The position numbers were made by a program, and so were the translations under genes. Under the pieces are notes generated by a model. The model did no database searches. It worked only from the letters and a program-made list of their open reading frames with translations, and was not told where the DNA came from. This document shows, in pieces, positions 35,675-44,820 of a stretch of 64,000 nt of DNA (the stretch's first letter is position 1; each line of letters opens with the position of its first letter). This DNA comes from JAFDZV01 sp048594725 (GTDB taxonomy: Bacteria; Bacteroidota; Ignavibacteria; OLB7), in assembly GCA_048594725.1 (NCBI GenBank), contig JBMDXA010000067.1, positions 1 to 64,000 of the forward strand, in the 5' to 3' direction.

Positions 35675-36115
35675 ATGCCCCTTTCTCCCGATACCGAGAA
35701 CGTACTCGACTACCTCGATCAGGCTTCCGGCCAGGGGCTCAGGAAGCGCAACGATATGGGGGTTCTTCTGGAGCTCGCCGCCGAAGCCGATGCCCATGAA
35801 GAGATGAACAAGCTGATCTTCCACGGCCGCCACCTCTACAACCTCTACTCCACATTACGGAAGGCCGCCGCCAACGCCGAAGGCTACCAGACCCTGGAAC
35901 GGGAGTTCGCCGGGGCCGTCGAAACCATGCGCGATCTGCTGGCGAAACTGCTCCTGGAGGCCGATGAGGAGGTTGTGGCCCGCTTCGAAACACAGTATTA
36001 CCAGACCACACAGGGAAGCCTCCGCAATCTGATCGACCTCTCGCATGACCTCGGTGTGCTGAAATCCGTGCAGAATGACCGCAAACATGGCGGCGAGGGG
36101 GAGTCCGGCGAGTAG
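35675..36115 (+). CDS. Helical protein of unknown function downstream of dnaB
   Basis: 146 residues, predicted almost wholly alpha-helical (LYNLYSTLRKAAANAEGYQTLEREFAGAVETMRDLLAKLLLEADEE). It has no cysteine, no signal peptide and no membrane segment, so it is cytoplasmic. The composition is typical of a real protein and it follows dnaB on the same strand after 50 bp. I do not recognise a family. The charged tail (NDRKHGGEGESGE) is probably disordered. Confidence 0.75.
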   Translation: MPLSPDTENVLDYLDQASGQGLRKRNDMGVLLELAAEADAHEEMNKLIFHGRHLYNLYSTLRKAAANAEGYQTLEREFAGAVETMRDLLAKLLLEADEEVVARFETQYYQTTQGSLRNLIDLSHDLGVLKSVQNDRKHGGEGESGE

Positions 36116-36344
36116 CGATGCTCTTGCGGCGGACTTGACATTCCCCGGCCGGTGAGGCAAATTGGCGGGGTTGCTCCTAACGAAATCGCGGGGATGAACG
36201 TCGCTGGAAAGACCGGGAGTTCATCCCCCGCCGGCGATGGGGGAGGCGGGCCAGGGATCGCATTCCGGCAGCGGCTCTTCCGGGAAGGGGGATACGGCAT
36301 CCGGGGAAAGTTCAACGAAATCATCCAAGCAGGGCGAAACCATC

Positions 36345-37115
36345 ATGGTTCTGGATCTGAGCGGAGTTCGAGCGCTCGTGACGGGAGGGACGCGCGGGAT
36401 AGGGCGGGCGATAACCATGGGGCTGGCCGCCTCCGGGGCACGGGTCGCCGTCAATTACCGGAATAATGCCGATACGGCCGAGGAGTTCGGCCGCGAGCTT
36501 GGCGGCAGGCATTTCGAGCATATGATGCTGAAGGCCGATATCACCCAGGAGCGATCGGTGGGCACGATGATGAAGCGGGTGGAGGAATCCTGGGGAGGGC
36601 TCGATCTGCTGGTGCTGAATGCCGGCGTCTGGGAGCGGGGAGAACTGGGAAAGATGACCCTGGCGGACTGGCGCGATACCATCAATACAAATCTGACGGG
36701 GGCGTTCGTTGTGGCAAACGAGGCGCTGCGGCTGCTTACCGCAGGGGAATCCTCCGCGCCGAAACGGATCATCCTGATCTCCTCTACCGCCGGCGTGCGG
36801 GGGGAGGCGTTTCATTCGCATTACGCGGCCAGCAAGGGTGGGCTGATAGCGATGACCAAGTCGCTGGCGGTGGAACTTGCCCCGCTCGGCATCACCGTCA
36901 ACTGCGTGGCGCCGGGCTGGGTCCGTACCGATATGACGGCCGCCGCGTTCGCCGATTCCTCGGCGCGCAAGGCGATCAACCAGTCTATCCCCCTGGGGCG
37001 CCCCGGCGAACCGGACGAGGTGGCCGCCGCCGTGGTGTTCCTGGCCTCGCGGCAGGCATCGTATATTACCGGCGAAGTTCTCAACGTCAATGGCGGCTCC
37101 GTGCTCTGCGGATAG
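36345..37115 (+). CDS. Short-chain dehydrogenase/reductase (FabG-like)
   Basis: 256 residues, classical SDR: TGGTRGIGRA nucleotide loop (residues 14-23), NYRNN at the NADP-type specificity loop, NAG motif in VLNAGVWE, catalytic Ser in ILISSTAGVRG, YAASKGG with Tyr and Lys, and C-terminal YITGEVLNVNGG typical of FabG-like 3-oxoacyl-ACP reductases. The FabG role is plausible, but no acyl-carrier or fab genes are adjacent, so any other ketone or alcohol substrate is possible. ATG 36345 starts the Rossmann strand. Confidence 0.88.
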   Translation: MVLDLSGVRALVTGGTRGIGRAITMGLAASGARVAVNYRNNADTAEEFGRELGGRHFEHMMLKADITQERSVGTMMKRVEESWGGLDLLVLNAGVWERGELGKMTLADWRDTINTNLTGAFVVANEALRLLTAGESSAPKRIILISSTAGVRGEAFHSHYAASKGGLIAMTKSLAVELAPLGITVNCVAPGWVRTDMTAAAFADSSARKAINQSIPLGRPGEPDEVAAAVVFLASRQASYITGEVLNVNGGSVLCG

Positions 37116-37275
37116 GGCCGGGCCCTGCTAGCGCACTCCGGAGGAACGTGCAACAACCGCCGCGATTTCCCGCTACACACCGATTGTGCGGGAACCAGAC
37201 GCGGCGCCGGCGCGCCGGGTGCTTCAGGTAGCAACGAGACTAGTACATTCACATAAAAAACATCAGGAGTATCGT

Positions 37276-37614
37276 ATGGCAGACGCAGCAATGCATTTCA
37301 CCGATGGCAGCTTCAAGGAGACCGTGCTGGATTCCGAGCTGCCCGTTCTCGTCGATTTCTGGGCCGTCTGGTGCGGTCCGTGCCGTATGATCGCCCCGTC
37401 GGTGGAGGAGATGGCGAAGGAGTACGAAGGGCGCGCGCTGGTAGGCAAGGTCGATGTGGACAACAACCCGGAGATCGCCGCCAGCTACGGCATCCGCTCC
37501 ATCCCCACCATCCTCATCTTCAAGGGGGGAAAGGTTGTGGAGCAGATCGTGGGCGCCGTTCCGAAGCAGCAGCTGGTAAGCGCGCTGAACAACCATATCG
37601 GCGCTACGGTGTAA
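37276..37614 (+). CDS. trxA: Thioredoxin
   Basis: 112-residue cytoplasmic disulfide reductase. The active site WCGPC (C33, C36) follows PVLVDFWAV. The cis-proline lies in IRSIPTILIFKGG, with the buried Asp in VDF. Length and sequence are standard for thioredoxin 1. ATG 37276 has AGGAG seven bases upstream. The gene is monocistronic and ends in a strong terminator. It is the reference for the cysteine-less paralogue-like ORF at 8059-8292. Confidence 0.97.
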   Translation: MADAAMHFTDGSFKETVLDSELPVLVDFWAVWCGPCRMIAPSVEEMAKEYEGRALVGKVDVDNNPEIAASYGIRSIPTILIFKGGKVVEQIVGAVPKQQLVSALNNHIGATV

Positions 37615-37648
37615 TCATCTCATCATCGCGAGCCATCGCATGATCGCT

Positions 37649-37686
37649 GCCCCCGATGCCCCTTTCGGTATCGGGGGCTTTTTTTT
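37649..37686 (+). terminator. Intrinsic terminator after trxA
   Basis: A 9-bp stem GCCCCCGAT (37649-37657) / ATCGGGGGC (37670-37678) immediately followed by eight Ts. Confidence 0.95.
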
Positions 37687-37875
37687 ATCCTTACGCCGCC
37701 AGCGCCCCCGCGCCACCCTGGAGCATCCGGTGTGATAAGAGGATCGGAGATGATGCCGGGATCTTTTCCCCGTAGGAAGAACGGCTCCCGGCATCGTTGT
37801 CCCCCGTGCTTGTCACCGGCACCGGACAGAGCGCTCCATGGCCTGGACCGATATACACCGAACGACCGGAGTGCC

Positions 37876-39855
37876 ATGAATTTCGATCGAAAGTATCACA
37901 GCGATGCATCGCTTCTCAATCTTTTCGAACGTCTTCTCCTCCCCCGTCTGATAGAGGAGAAGATGCTCCTGCTGCTACGCCAGGGGAAGATCAGCAAATG
38001 GTTCTCCGGCATGGGTCAGGAGGCCATCGCCGTGGGGGCCACCACCGCGCTCGATCCCGGCGATTACATCCTTCCGCTGCACCGCAACCTCGGCGTCTTT
38101 ACCTCTCGCGATATGCCGCTGGACCGGCTGTTCCTTCAATGGCAGGGGAAGCTGCGCGGATTCACCAAGGGGCGCGACCGTTCGTTCCATTTCGGCGCGC
38201 CGGAGTATGGCATCATCGGCATGATCTCCCATCTCGGCTCCATGCTCGGCGTGGCCGACGGCATCTCCCTCGCCAGCAATCTGGACGGCGACAGGAGGAT
38301 CTCCCTGGTATTCTCCGGCGACGGCGGGGCGAGCGAGGGGGATTTCCACGAGGCGATCAATGTGGCGGCGGTCTGGGATCTGCCGGTGATCTTCCTGGTG
38401 GAGAACAACGGCTACGGCCTCTCCACCCCGAGCTGCGACCAGTTCCGCTGCGAAAGCTTCGTGGACAAGGCGATAGGCTATGGCATCAGCGGGGTCAGGA
38501 TCGACGGCAACAACATTCTGGAGGTGCACGACACCATCCAGCGGGTGGCAGCCCGGATGCGGGTGGAGCGCAAGCCGGTGATCGTGGAGGCGATGACCTT
38601 CCGGATGCGGGGGCATGAGGAGGCGTCCGGCGTGGCGTATGTGCCCAAGGAGCTTTTCGAGCAGTGGGGGAAGCTCGATCCCATCGCCACCTACCAGCAG
38701 TTCCTTACCGATATCGGCGTGCTGAGCGGGCATGCCCTGGGGGGGATCAGGGCGCGCCTGGCTGCGGCCATCGAGGCGGGGGTGGAGGCGATGTTCAACG
38801 AGCCGGAGATCGTCCCGGATATGCGCGTGGAGCTGGGGGATGTGTACGCCCCCTCGCCGCAGGAGAGCATCCCGCCGGCCAGCCCCGCTGCAAGCGAACG
38901 GCGTTTCGTCGATGCGGTCTCCGACGGGCTGCGCCAGGCGATGGAGCGCGACCCCGGCCTGGTGCTGATGGGGCAGGATATCGCCGGGTACGGAGGGGTG
39001 TTCAAGGTGACCGAGGGCTTCGTGGAGCGATTCGGCCTGGATCGCGTGCGGAACACCCCGCTCTGCGAATCGGCTATCCTGGGGGCATCGCTCGGGCTCT
39101 CCATCCGGGGGCGCGCCTCCATGGTGGAGATGCAGTTCGCCGACTTCGTCTCCTCCGGGTTCAATCAGATCGTGAACAACCTCGCCAAGACCTATTACCG
39201 CTGGGATCAGCCGGTGAATGTGACGGTGAGGATGCCAACCGGCGCCGGCATCGGGGCCGGGCCGTTCCACTCGCAGAGCACCGAGGCGTGGTTCACCCAC
39301 GTGGCGGGGTTGAAAGTGGTCTACCCATCCACCCCCGCCGATGCCAAGGGGCTCCTGGCGGCAGCCCTTGCCGATCCCAATCCCGTGCTTTTCTTCGAAC
39401 ACAAGGGGCTGTACCGGAGCGTGCGCGGCATGGTGCCGGACGACTATTACACGCTGCCGTTCGGCGCGGCCTCCGTTGTGCGGCCGGGGGAGGATGCCAC
39501 CATCGTAACCTATGGGATGGGCGTTTCCTGGGCGCTGGCGGCGGCCGGAGCGTTTCCGGAAGGGCGGATCGAGATCATCGATCTGCGCACGCTGCTGCCG
39601 TGGGACCAGCAGATGGTATACGAGTCGGTGCGGCGTACGGGGCGCTGCCTGGTGCTGCACGAGGATACGCTCACCGGCGGGTTCGGCGGGGAGATCGCCG
39701 CCTCTATCGCCGAGAACTGTTTCGATGATCTGGATGCGCCGGTGCTCCGCTGCGCCTCGCTGGATACCCCCATCCCGTTCAGCCGCGAGCTGGAGGAGCA
39801 GTTCCTCCCCAAGGGGCGGCTGCACGCGATGCTGGACCGGCTTCTAGCCTATTGA
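37876..39855 (+). CDS. 2-oxoacid dehydrogenase E1, fused alpha and beta subunits
   Basis: 659 residues. Thiamine-diphosphate-dependent decarboxylation of a 2-oxoacid (pyruvate or branched-chain) and transfer to the lipoyl E2. The alpha part (residues about 10-330) has GMGQEAIAVGATTAL and the ThDP motif GDGGASEGDFHEAINVAAVWDLPVIFLVENN. The beta part (about 345-659) has GQDIAGYGGVF, TPLCESAILGASLGL and MQFADFVSSGFNQIVNNLAK, with the His-containing GAGIGAGPFHSQSTEAWF. Fused E1 is common in Bacteroidota and relatives. No E2 or E3 is adjacent. ATG 37876 with GGAG upstream; a 48-codon upstream extension is not protein-like. Confidence 0.93.
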   Translation: MNFDRKYHSDASLLNLFERLLLPRLIEEKMLLLLRQGKISKWFSGMGQEAIAVGATTALDPGDYILPLHRNLGVFTSRDMPLDRLFLQWQGKLRGFTKGRDRSFHFGAPEYGIIGMISHLGSMLGVADGISLASNLDGDRRISLVFSGDGGASEGDFHEAINVAAVWDLPVIFLVENNGYGLSTPSCDQFRCESFVDKAIGYGISGVRIDGNNILEVHDTIQRVAARMRVERKPVIVEAMTFRMRGHEEASGVAYVPKELFEQWGKLDPIATYQQFLTDIGVLSGHALGGIRARLAAAIEAGVEAMFNEPEIVPDMRVELGDVYAPSPQESIPPASPAASERRFVDAVSDGLRQAMERDPGLVLMGQDIAGYGGVFKVTEGFVERFGLDRVRNTPLCESAILGASLGLSIRGRASMVEMQFADFVSSGFNQIVNNLAKTYYRWDQPVNVTVRMPTGAGIGAGPFHSQSTEAWFTHVAGLKVVYPSTPADAKGLLAAALADPNPVLFFEHKGLYRSVRGMVPDDYYTLPFGAASVVRPGEDATIVTYGMGVSWALAAAGAFPEGRIEIIDLRTLLPWDQQMVYESVRRTGRCLVLHEDTLTGGFGGEIAASIAENCFDDLDAPVLRCASLDTPIPFSRELEEQFLPKGRLHAMLDRLLAY

Positions 39856-39898
39856 TCCGGATTGCCTGCTCCCCCGCCGGCGCCGGAGTATGAACGGA

Positions 39899-39936
39899 GA
39901 ACGCCCGCTTCCGTTCCATGCGGAGGCGGGCGTTTC
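39899..39936. terminator. Bidirectional terminator between converging genes
   Basis: GAACGCCCGCTTCCG (39899-39913) pairs with CGGAGGCGGGCGTTTC (39921-39936), nearly perfectly, with a 7-nt loop and T-rich ends. Confidence 0.8.
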
Positions 39937-39961
39937 GGTTCTGCGGCTGCTCCGGCGCTAG

Positions 39962-41410
39962 CTACTGCACCACAAGCGGGCATTCCAGGCGATGGCTCCC
40001 ATCGCCGATCCGGAGGAAGTAGGTTCCGGTGCCGAGGCCGTTGCGCCGGAAACGGTATTCCATCCCTCCCGGAAAGCTCTCCTGGCGCAGGAGCGTTCCC
40101 GCCTCATCGAACAGTTCGATGGTGCCAGGGCCCATCTCCTGCCGGAATGTGATACGCGCCTCCTGCCGGACCGGCATGGGGGCTATGCCGAACCCCGCCG
40201 GCCGGGATGCCCGCTGCACGGCGCTGGTATTAAGAGTGATTTCGATGATCCTGTCATCCCCCGGATGCGGAAAGCCATGTGCGGCGGAGGCCCTGCCGTC
40301 GTTGTTGCTGGTGGAGATGAATACCCGGCCATCCGGGGCCACGCATATCCCGCGAAGGCGCCCGAATTCCCCCTCGAAATACGCCGTGTCCGTGAGGGTG
40401 CTTCTGCCGTTCTCTGCCAGCGTGAACTGCACCAGGCTGTAGGATTGCCGGGGGAGTTCCGGTTTCAGCTTTCCGAGCGTCACCATCAGCAGCGAATTAT
40501 GCCATTGCGGTATCGCCGTATGCCCGTAATAGGCGATTCCCGCCGGTCCCACGGTGGGGTTCCAGGTGCGGATCGGCTCGATGACATTGGAGTCCAGGCA
40601 GAATTGCTTCTTGTGGGCCATCGATTCCGCCGTCGTGGTATCGTTGCAGTACCCGTGGGCATAGGGCCACCCGTAATTCCCTCCCTTGTAGATGATGTTC
40701 AGTTCATCGTCATCATCATGCCCATGTTCCGAGGCGTAGAGGGTGCCGTCCGGACCAAAGGCCAGCCCCTGCGGATTTCTATGGCCGGTAGACCAGAGCA
40801 GGCAGCTCGGCCATGGGGCCGTGGCCCAGGGATTATCGGCGGGCACGCTTCCATCCAGATTGATGCGGAGTATCTTTCCGCAGAACGATGTATGGCTCTG
40901 CGCCTCCTCGATTCTGGCTGCATCCCCCACCGTCATGTAGAGCGTGCGGTCCCCGGCGATCGCCAGGCGGCTTCCTACCCGGAAGAGTCCTCCGGGGATG
41001 CTGTCGATCAGCGTCTTCGGCCGGATGAGCGTATCCCGCTGACGGTCGTACTCGTATCGTACCAGCCGTTCCAGAATCGTATCGGCATGCCAGAACGTAT
41101 GGACGATGAACACCGACGGGCTATCGGCCATGTTCGGATGGAGCGCCATACCGAGCATGCCCGCCTCGTTGGTTTCGGCCACATGCGCGCGGATGTTCAG
41201 GATCTCCCGCCGTGTCCCGGTTTCCGGATCGATGCGGCTTACCATGCCGGGACGCTCGGTAACCCAGAGGGTATTATCCGGTCCCCAGGCGATTTCCCAG
41301 GGCACCCAGAGTCCGGTGATGACGTCGCGTGTCTGGAGCCTGTGTTGCGAGAATGAGATGGAGTGTAGAAGGGCGAAGCCAACTGTGATCAGCCAGAAGA
41401 GTCGCAGCAT
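39962..41410 (-). CDS. Secreted PQQ-type sugar dehydrogenase-like protein with T9SS domain
   Basis: 482 residues. A signal peptide (FWLITVGFALLHSISFSQ) is followed by a six-bladed glucose/sorbosone dehydrogenase propeller: LWVPWEIAWGPDNTLWVTERPG, GMLGMALHPNM, TVGDAARIEEAQ, GKILRINLDGSVPADNP, STGHRNPQGLAFGPDGTLYASEHGHDDDDELNII and GGNYGWP. The last ~80 residues are a T9SS type A sorting domain (APMPVRQEARI ... GTYFLRIGDG). In the family such proteins oxidise sugars with PQQ or calcium in the envelope or outside the cell; the substrate here is unknown. ATG 41410 gives the signal peptide. Confidence 0.87.
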   Translation of the reverse strand: MLRLFWLITVGFALLHSISFSQHRLQTRDVITGLWVPWEIAWGPDNTLWVTERPGMVSRIDPETGTRREILNIRAHVAETNEAGMLGMALHPNMADSPSVFIVHTFWHADTILERLVRYEYDRQRDTLIRPKTLIDSIPGGLFRVGSRLAIAGDRTLYMTVGDAARIEEAQSHTSFCGKILRINLDGSVPADNPWATAPWPSCLLWSTGHRNPQGLAFGPDGTLYASEHGHDDDDELNIIYKGGNYGWPYAHGYCNDTTTAESMAHKKQFCLDSNVIEPIRTWNPTVGPAGIAYYGHTAIPQWHNSLLMVTLGKLKPELPRQSYSLVQFTLAENGRSTLTDTAYFEGEFGRLRGICVAPDGRVFISTSNNDGRASAAHGFPHPGDDRIIEITLNTSAVQRASRPAGFGIAPMPVRQEARITFRQEMGPGTIELFDEAGTLLRQESFPGGMEYRFRRNGLGTGTYFLRIGDGSHRLECPLVVQ

Positions 41411-41598
41411 AGGGGGTGTGTTGAAAGGGCCTTGGATGGAATGGATTTGGTCTCGGCGCCGGAGTGCCATTCCGGACCGCATGGATAAAAAAATGAGGTT
41501 GATTGTGCGTGGCGGTACTCTACGCCATCCGGGGTGTGCGAATCAAGCCGAAAGATAATGCGTAATCCGGCCAGGTGGCCGATGCGGGAAATGGAAGC

Positions 41599-41620
41599 GG
41601 GGTGCCCGTGGGGGCACCCC
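41599..41620 (-). terminator. Hairpin downstream of the IgGFc-binding-like gene
   Basis: GGGGTGCCC (41599-41607) pairs with GGGCACCCC (41612-41620), about 40 bp after the stop at 41658. It resembles the hairpin at 2894-2912 and has no T run, so a dispersed palindrome is an alternative. Confidence 0.45.
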
Positions 41621-41657
41621 GTCCCGGAAGTTCAACTGCCGGCAGCGAGCGGGTTCA

Positions 41658-44522
41658 TCACCGTTGCAGCAGCACGCTCGCCGTGGTGCTCCTTCCATCC
41701 ATCTTCATCCGGCAGTAGTAGAGCCCCGCCGGCTCGGCCGAGGCATTCCACAGGAAGGTATGGTCCCCGGCGCTGGTGGTCCCATCGGCCAGGGATGCCA
41801 CGGTTTCACCCAGGCTGTTGCAGATCTCCAGCGATAGATGCCCGGCCGATCGTGCCGACACCTGGATAACCACGGTGCCGCTGCTCGGGTTCGGCGAGAC
41901 CAGCATGCCGCCGCCCGGTTCCATCTCCCTCTCCACGCCGCTCAGGCGGGGCCGGACGGTCACCTTCCAGATGGAGGTGTCGCGGCAGTCGCGGGTGCTG
42001 GCCCAGAGCCTGGCTATCGTGCTGATGGTATCGGCCTTCTGCGCCTTGAACGCCACCTGTATCGTGATGCATTCTCCCGGTCCCAGCCGTGCGGCGCGCA
42101 GGCTGTCGAGCTGTTCGCGGCGTACCAGGAAGTTTCCGCTCAGCCATGTGAGCGCCGAATCCCCCGGGGCATCATCGAACGTCACGTAGCCGCGTCCCTC
42201 GTTGCAGATCCGCAGATCGCGGGTGACCTGCTGGCCGATGATCATCACGCCGAAATCGAGATCCCCCACGCTCAGGCAGGGGACGGCCGGGGAGAGATGA
42301 AGCGGCAGCTTCACCTCCGAGCAGCAGAGCATCACCCGCAGCGTATCGCTGTACTGCCGGTTCTTGGCGAGCGGTGCCGCCTTGATCCGCACCTGGATCT
42401 GCTCTCCGGGGAGAAGCGAAATCGGCACCGCCGGCACCAGGGCCGGTCCTGCAGGGGTGGTGCTGACAACCGAGAGCCCCTGGTTGCCGTAGCGCATCCG
42501 TATGGCGTTGATACACATGACCTTCCCGGACGTATTGGCGATGGTGACCGTCGTATCGCCGGTATCGTTCACCTCCACATCGTTGAACGCCAGAAGGTTC
42601 TCCGGGGTGAACTTCACCTGATCCCCCTTGTAGGAGAATTGCATGGTGCTTCTCCTGCCGGTTCTATCGATAATCACCAGCGTTCCCGATGCATCCGCCT
42701 CCGGGACGATGGGAACCAGCGCCAGCTCCACCTCGGTAAGCCCTATCACCCCTCCGGGTCCGGAGGGGCTTCTCAGATCCACCCGCGTGTTGATGGTGCC
42801 GGGGGCGAGTTCCACCGAGCGCAGGCCCACCGGATTGGCATTGACCGAGCGGATCTTCACGGCAAGCTCGCAGGCGCGGCGGGTGGTATCGATTCTGAGC
42901 GAATCGGCCAAACGGAGTATCGTGCGGCGCGGGGCCAGCGGAAAGCCGTAGGCAAGCGCAATCACTTCCTGATACCTGGGTGCCCCCTCGGTGGTATCGG
43001 CGCTGTAATACTCCATCCCTTTGCGGATGCCGTACTGGTAGGCGGAGAAGGTGATGCCCCGATCGGCCTCCAGATAATGGGTCTGGCCCGGGACGATCTC
43101 CATGGTGCCCCACATCAGAGGGCTTCCCGCTATCCTCCCCATGTTGAACTGAAACGGCGAACCGTATTTGTCGAAGATCCTGTCGCGCGCGCCGGTATCG
43201 GCCACCACGTTGATGTAGTGGCGCATCTTGTCCGGAAGGGTGGGGGCGAAGTACGGTGCGAAGCTGCTCCACTGCTCGCGCGGGACAAGCTCCATCATAT
43301 AGGGCGACCAGGTCTCATAGATCCGGAGACCGAGCACGGAGTTCATCTCCAGAATGGTTTCCATGGTCGGCGTGGAGATCATCATGGCCTGTGCCGGCTG
43401 CCCGGTGCGGATATAGCGGGGGGTGAGCGCGTCGGTCTCGTATTCGTCGAGAGTGCGGCTCATCAGCGATCCGGAATCCACCGGGCCATTCCCCCCATGA
43501 TAGTATACCTTCGAAGGAGTTTTCGATGAGCCATACATCCGCACAAGCTCCAGCTTCCGCTTCTGCCCCGGCTTCTCCGTCTGAAGCCCCAGGCTCCGCT
43601 GCGTATCCCAGGAGGGGAGGTAGACGAATTCCTTCCCGTACTGTTCCACCGAGGGGAGCCACTCCACCAGAAGGTTCTTCATGGTGTTGTTGGTGAAGGC
43701 GCTCCGTACCTCCCGTACCTGCGCGCGGGTATTGCCGGAGATCACCCCGATGGGACGATTGGCGACGATAAGGCTTCCGGCTATATCGGCCTGTATGGCG
43801 CTGTCGCTATGGGTAAGGCTCTGAAGCTGGTAGGACTGGTTGGCGTTCAGCGTGATGGTGCGCGGGGCGGTGGGGGGCATCAGCTTGCCGTTCGGATAGA
43901 TATTGACGGTGGTGCCGTCGTAGGCGGCCACGATCAGCATCTCCGCCGGCGCCACATCGGAACTGCGCTTGAAGCGCAGGCCCCGTAACTCCATATCCGC
44001 CACCAGCTCTCCCGGCATCGCCGCCACATGATATTCCTTCCCCCACTGCTCCACCGGCACCGGCGTCCACATATCGCCTCCGAACGCGGTCTGCATGGAG
44101 CAGTACAGGATGATCGGCTCGCTCGATTCCACTCTGAACGTGTTCGGGGAGATGGTTCCGGAGACCGTCACGATGGAGTTATCGGAGGTGCCGCCGCTGC
44201 CGTTCAGCGGGATGATCTCGAAGCGCCCGCCGCGCAGGTTGATCTTCCGGTGCTCGTTGCGGCCGGTGATGGTCAGCTCGGTGTTGGCCGCCGAATAGAC
44301 GAGGATGCTCAGCGCGTCGGCGATGGGGGTGATGAAATAGGGATCGTTGATGTTGGTCGTGGTATCGGGAAAGGCTATCACATACAGCTTCCCGGTTGTG
44401 GCCGGATCGAGCGGCGGAATCTGCGCCCACGCAGGCAGAGCCAGGAGCAGCAGGAAGAGAATACCGAGACAGCCGGCATGACACCAGGGGAAAAGAGTAG
44501 AGCGTAGAGGATTCAATCTCAT
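41658..44522 (-). CDS. Large T9SS-secreted protein with IgGFc-binding-like N-terminal domain
   Basis: 954 residues. A signal peptide (CLGILFLLLLALPAWAQ) is followed by an IgGFc-binding-type domain over residues about 35-450. Its characteristic pieces are YVIAFPDT, MLIVAAYDGTTVNIYPNGK, ITLNANQSYQLQSL and GSLIVANRPIGVISGN. Residues about 560-860 hold beta-sandwich domains of the Hydin/DUF1573 kind (LAFNDVEVNDTGDTTVTIANTSG, LSVGDLDFGVMIIGQQVTRDLRICNEG). A T9SS type A sorting domain (MLVSPNPSSGTVVIQVSARS to the end) closes it. It is likely a cell-surface or released adhesin-like protein; the ligand is unknown. Confidence 0.82.
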   Translation of the reverse strand: MRLNPLRSTLFPWCHAGCLGILFLLLLALPAWAQIPPLDPATTGKLYVIAFPDTTTNINDPYFITPIADALSILVYSAANTELTITGRNEHRKINLRGGRFEIIPLNGSGGTSDNSIVTVSGTISPNTFRVESSEPIILYCSMQTAFGGDMWTPVPVEQWGKEYHVAAMPGELVADMELRGLRFKRSSDVAPAEMLIVAAYDGTTVNIYPNGKLMPPTAPRTITLNANQSYQLQSLTHSDSAIQADIAGSLIVANRPIGVISGNTRAQVREVRSAFTNNTMKNLLVEWLPSVEQYGKEFVYLPSWDTQRSLGLQTEKPGQKRKLELVRMYGSSKTPSKVYYHGGNGPVDSGSLMSRTLDEYETDALTPRYIRTGQPAQAMMISTPTMETILEMNSVLGLRIYETWSPYMMELVPREQWSSFAPYFAPTLPDKMRHYINVVADTGARDRIFDKYGSPFQFNMGRIAGSPLMWGTMEIVPGQTHYLEADRGITFSAYQYGIRKGMEYYSADTTEGAPRYQEVIALAYGFPLAPRRTILRLADSLRIDTTRRACELAVKIRSVNANPVGLRSVELAPGTINTRVDLRSPSGPGGVIGLTEVELALVPIVPEADASGTLVIIDRTGRRSTMQFSYKGDQVKFTPENLLAFNDVEVNDTGDTTVTIANTSGKVMCINAIRMRYGNQGLSVVSTTPAGPALVPAVPISLLPGEQIQVRIKAAPLAKNRQYSDTLRVMLCCSEVKLPLHLSPAVPCLSVGDLDFGVMIIGQQVTRDLRICNEGRGYVTFDDAPGDSALTWLSGNFLVRREQLDSLRAARLGPGECITIQVAFKAQKADTISTIARLWASTRDCRDTSIWKVTVRPRLSGVEREMEPGGGMLVSPNPSSGTVVIQVSARSAGHLSLEICNSLGETVASLADGTTSAGDHTFLWNASAEPAGLYYCRMKMDGRSTTASVLLQR

Positions 44523-44820
44523 AATGATCGTGGATAAGAGTGAGGGAGCACGACCGCGTGTATGAACACGATGACCTGGTATGGGGAGCGTCCTCTTCTC
44601 ATGTCCGAAGAGGTGGCTCCGGTTCTGCCGTATCGGTACGGGCGGGCGTAACATCCGCCACCGTACCCGCCTGGTTCATGGTAGGGAGATATAATGTACC
44701 AGTATCTACAAGACTATGGTAACAGTCGCCGCATCACAGGGCTGCACGATGAGCGATGGACGATTGATGGCTGGGGAAGGGGGCGGCGGCCGGCCAGGCC
44801 CTTCTCCGTAGGCTCCGCCG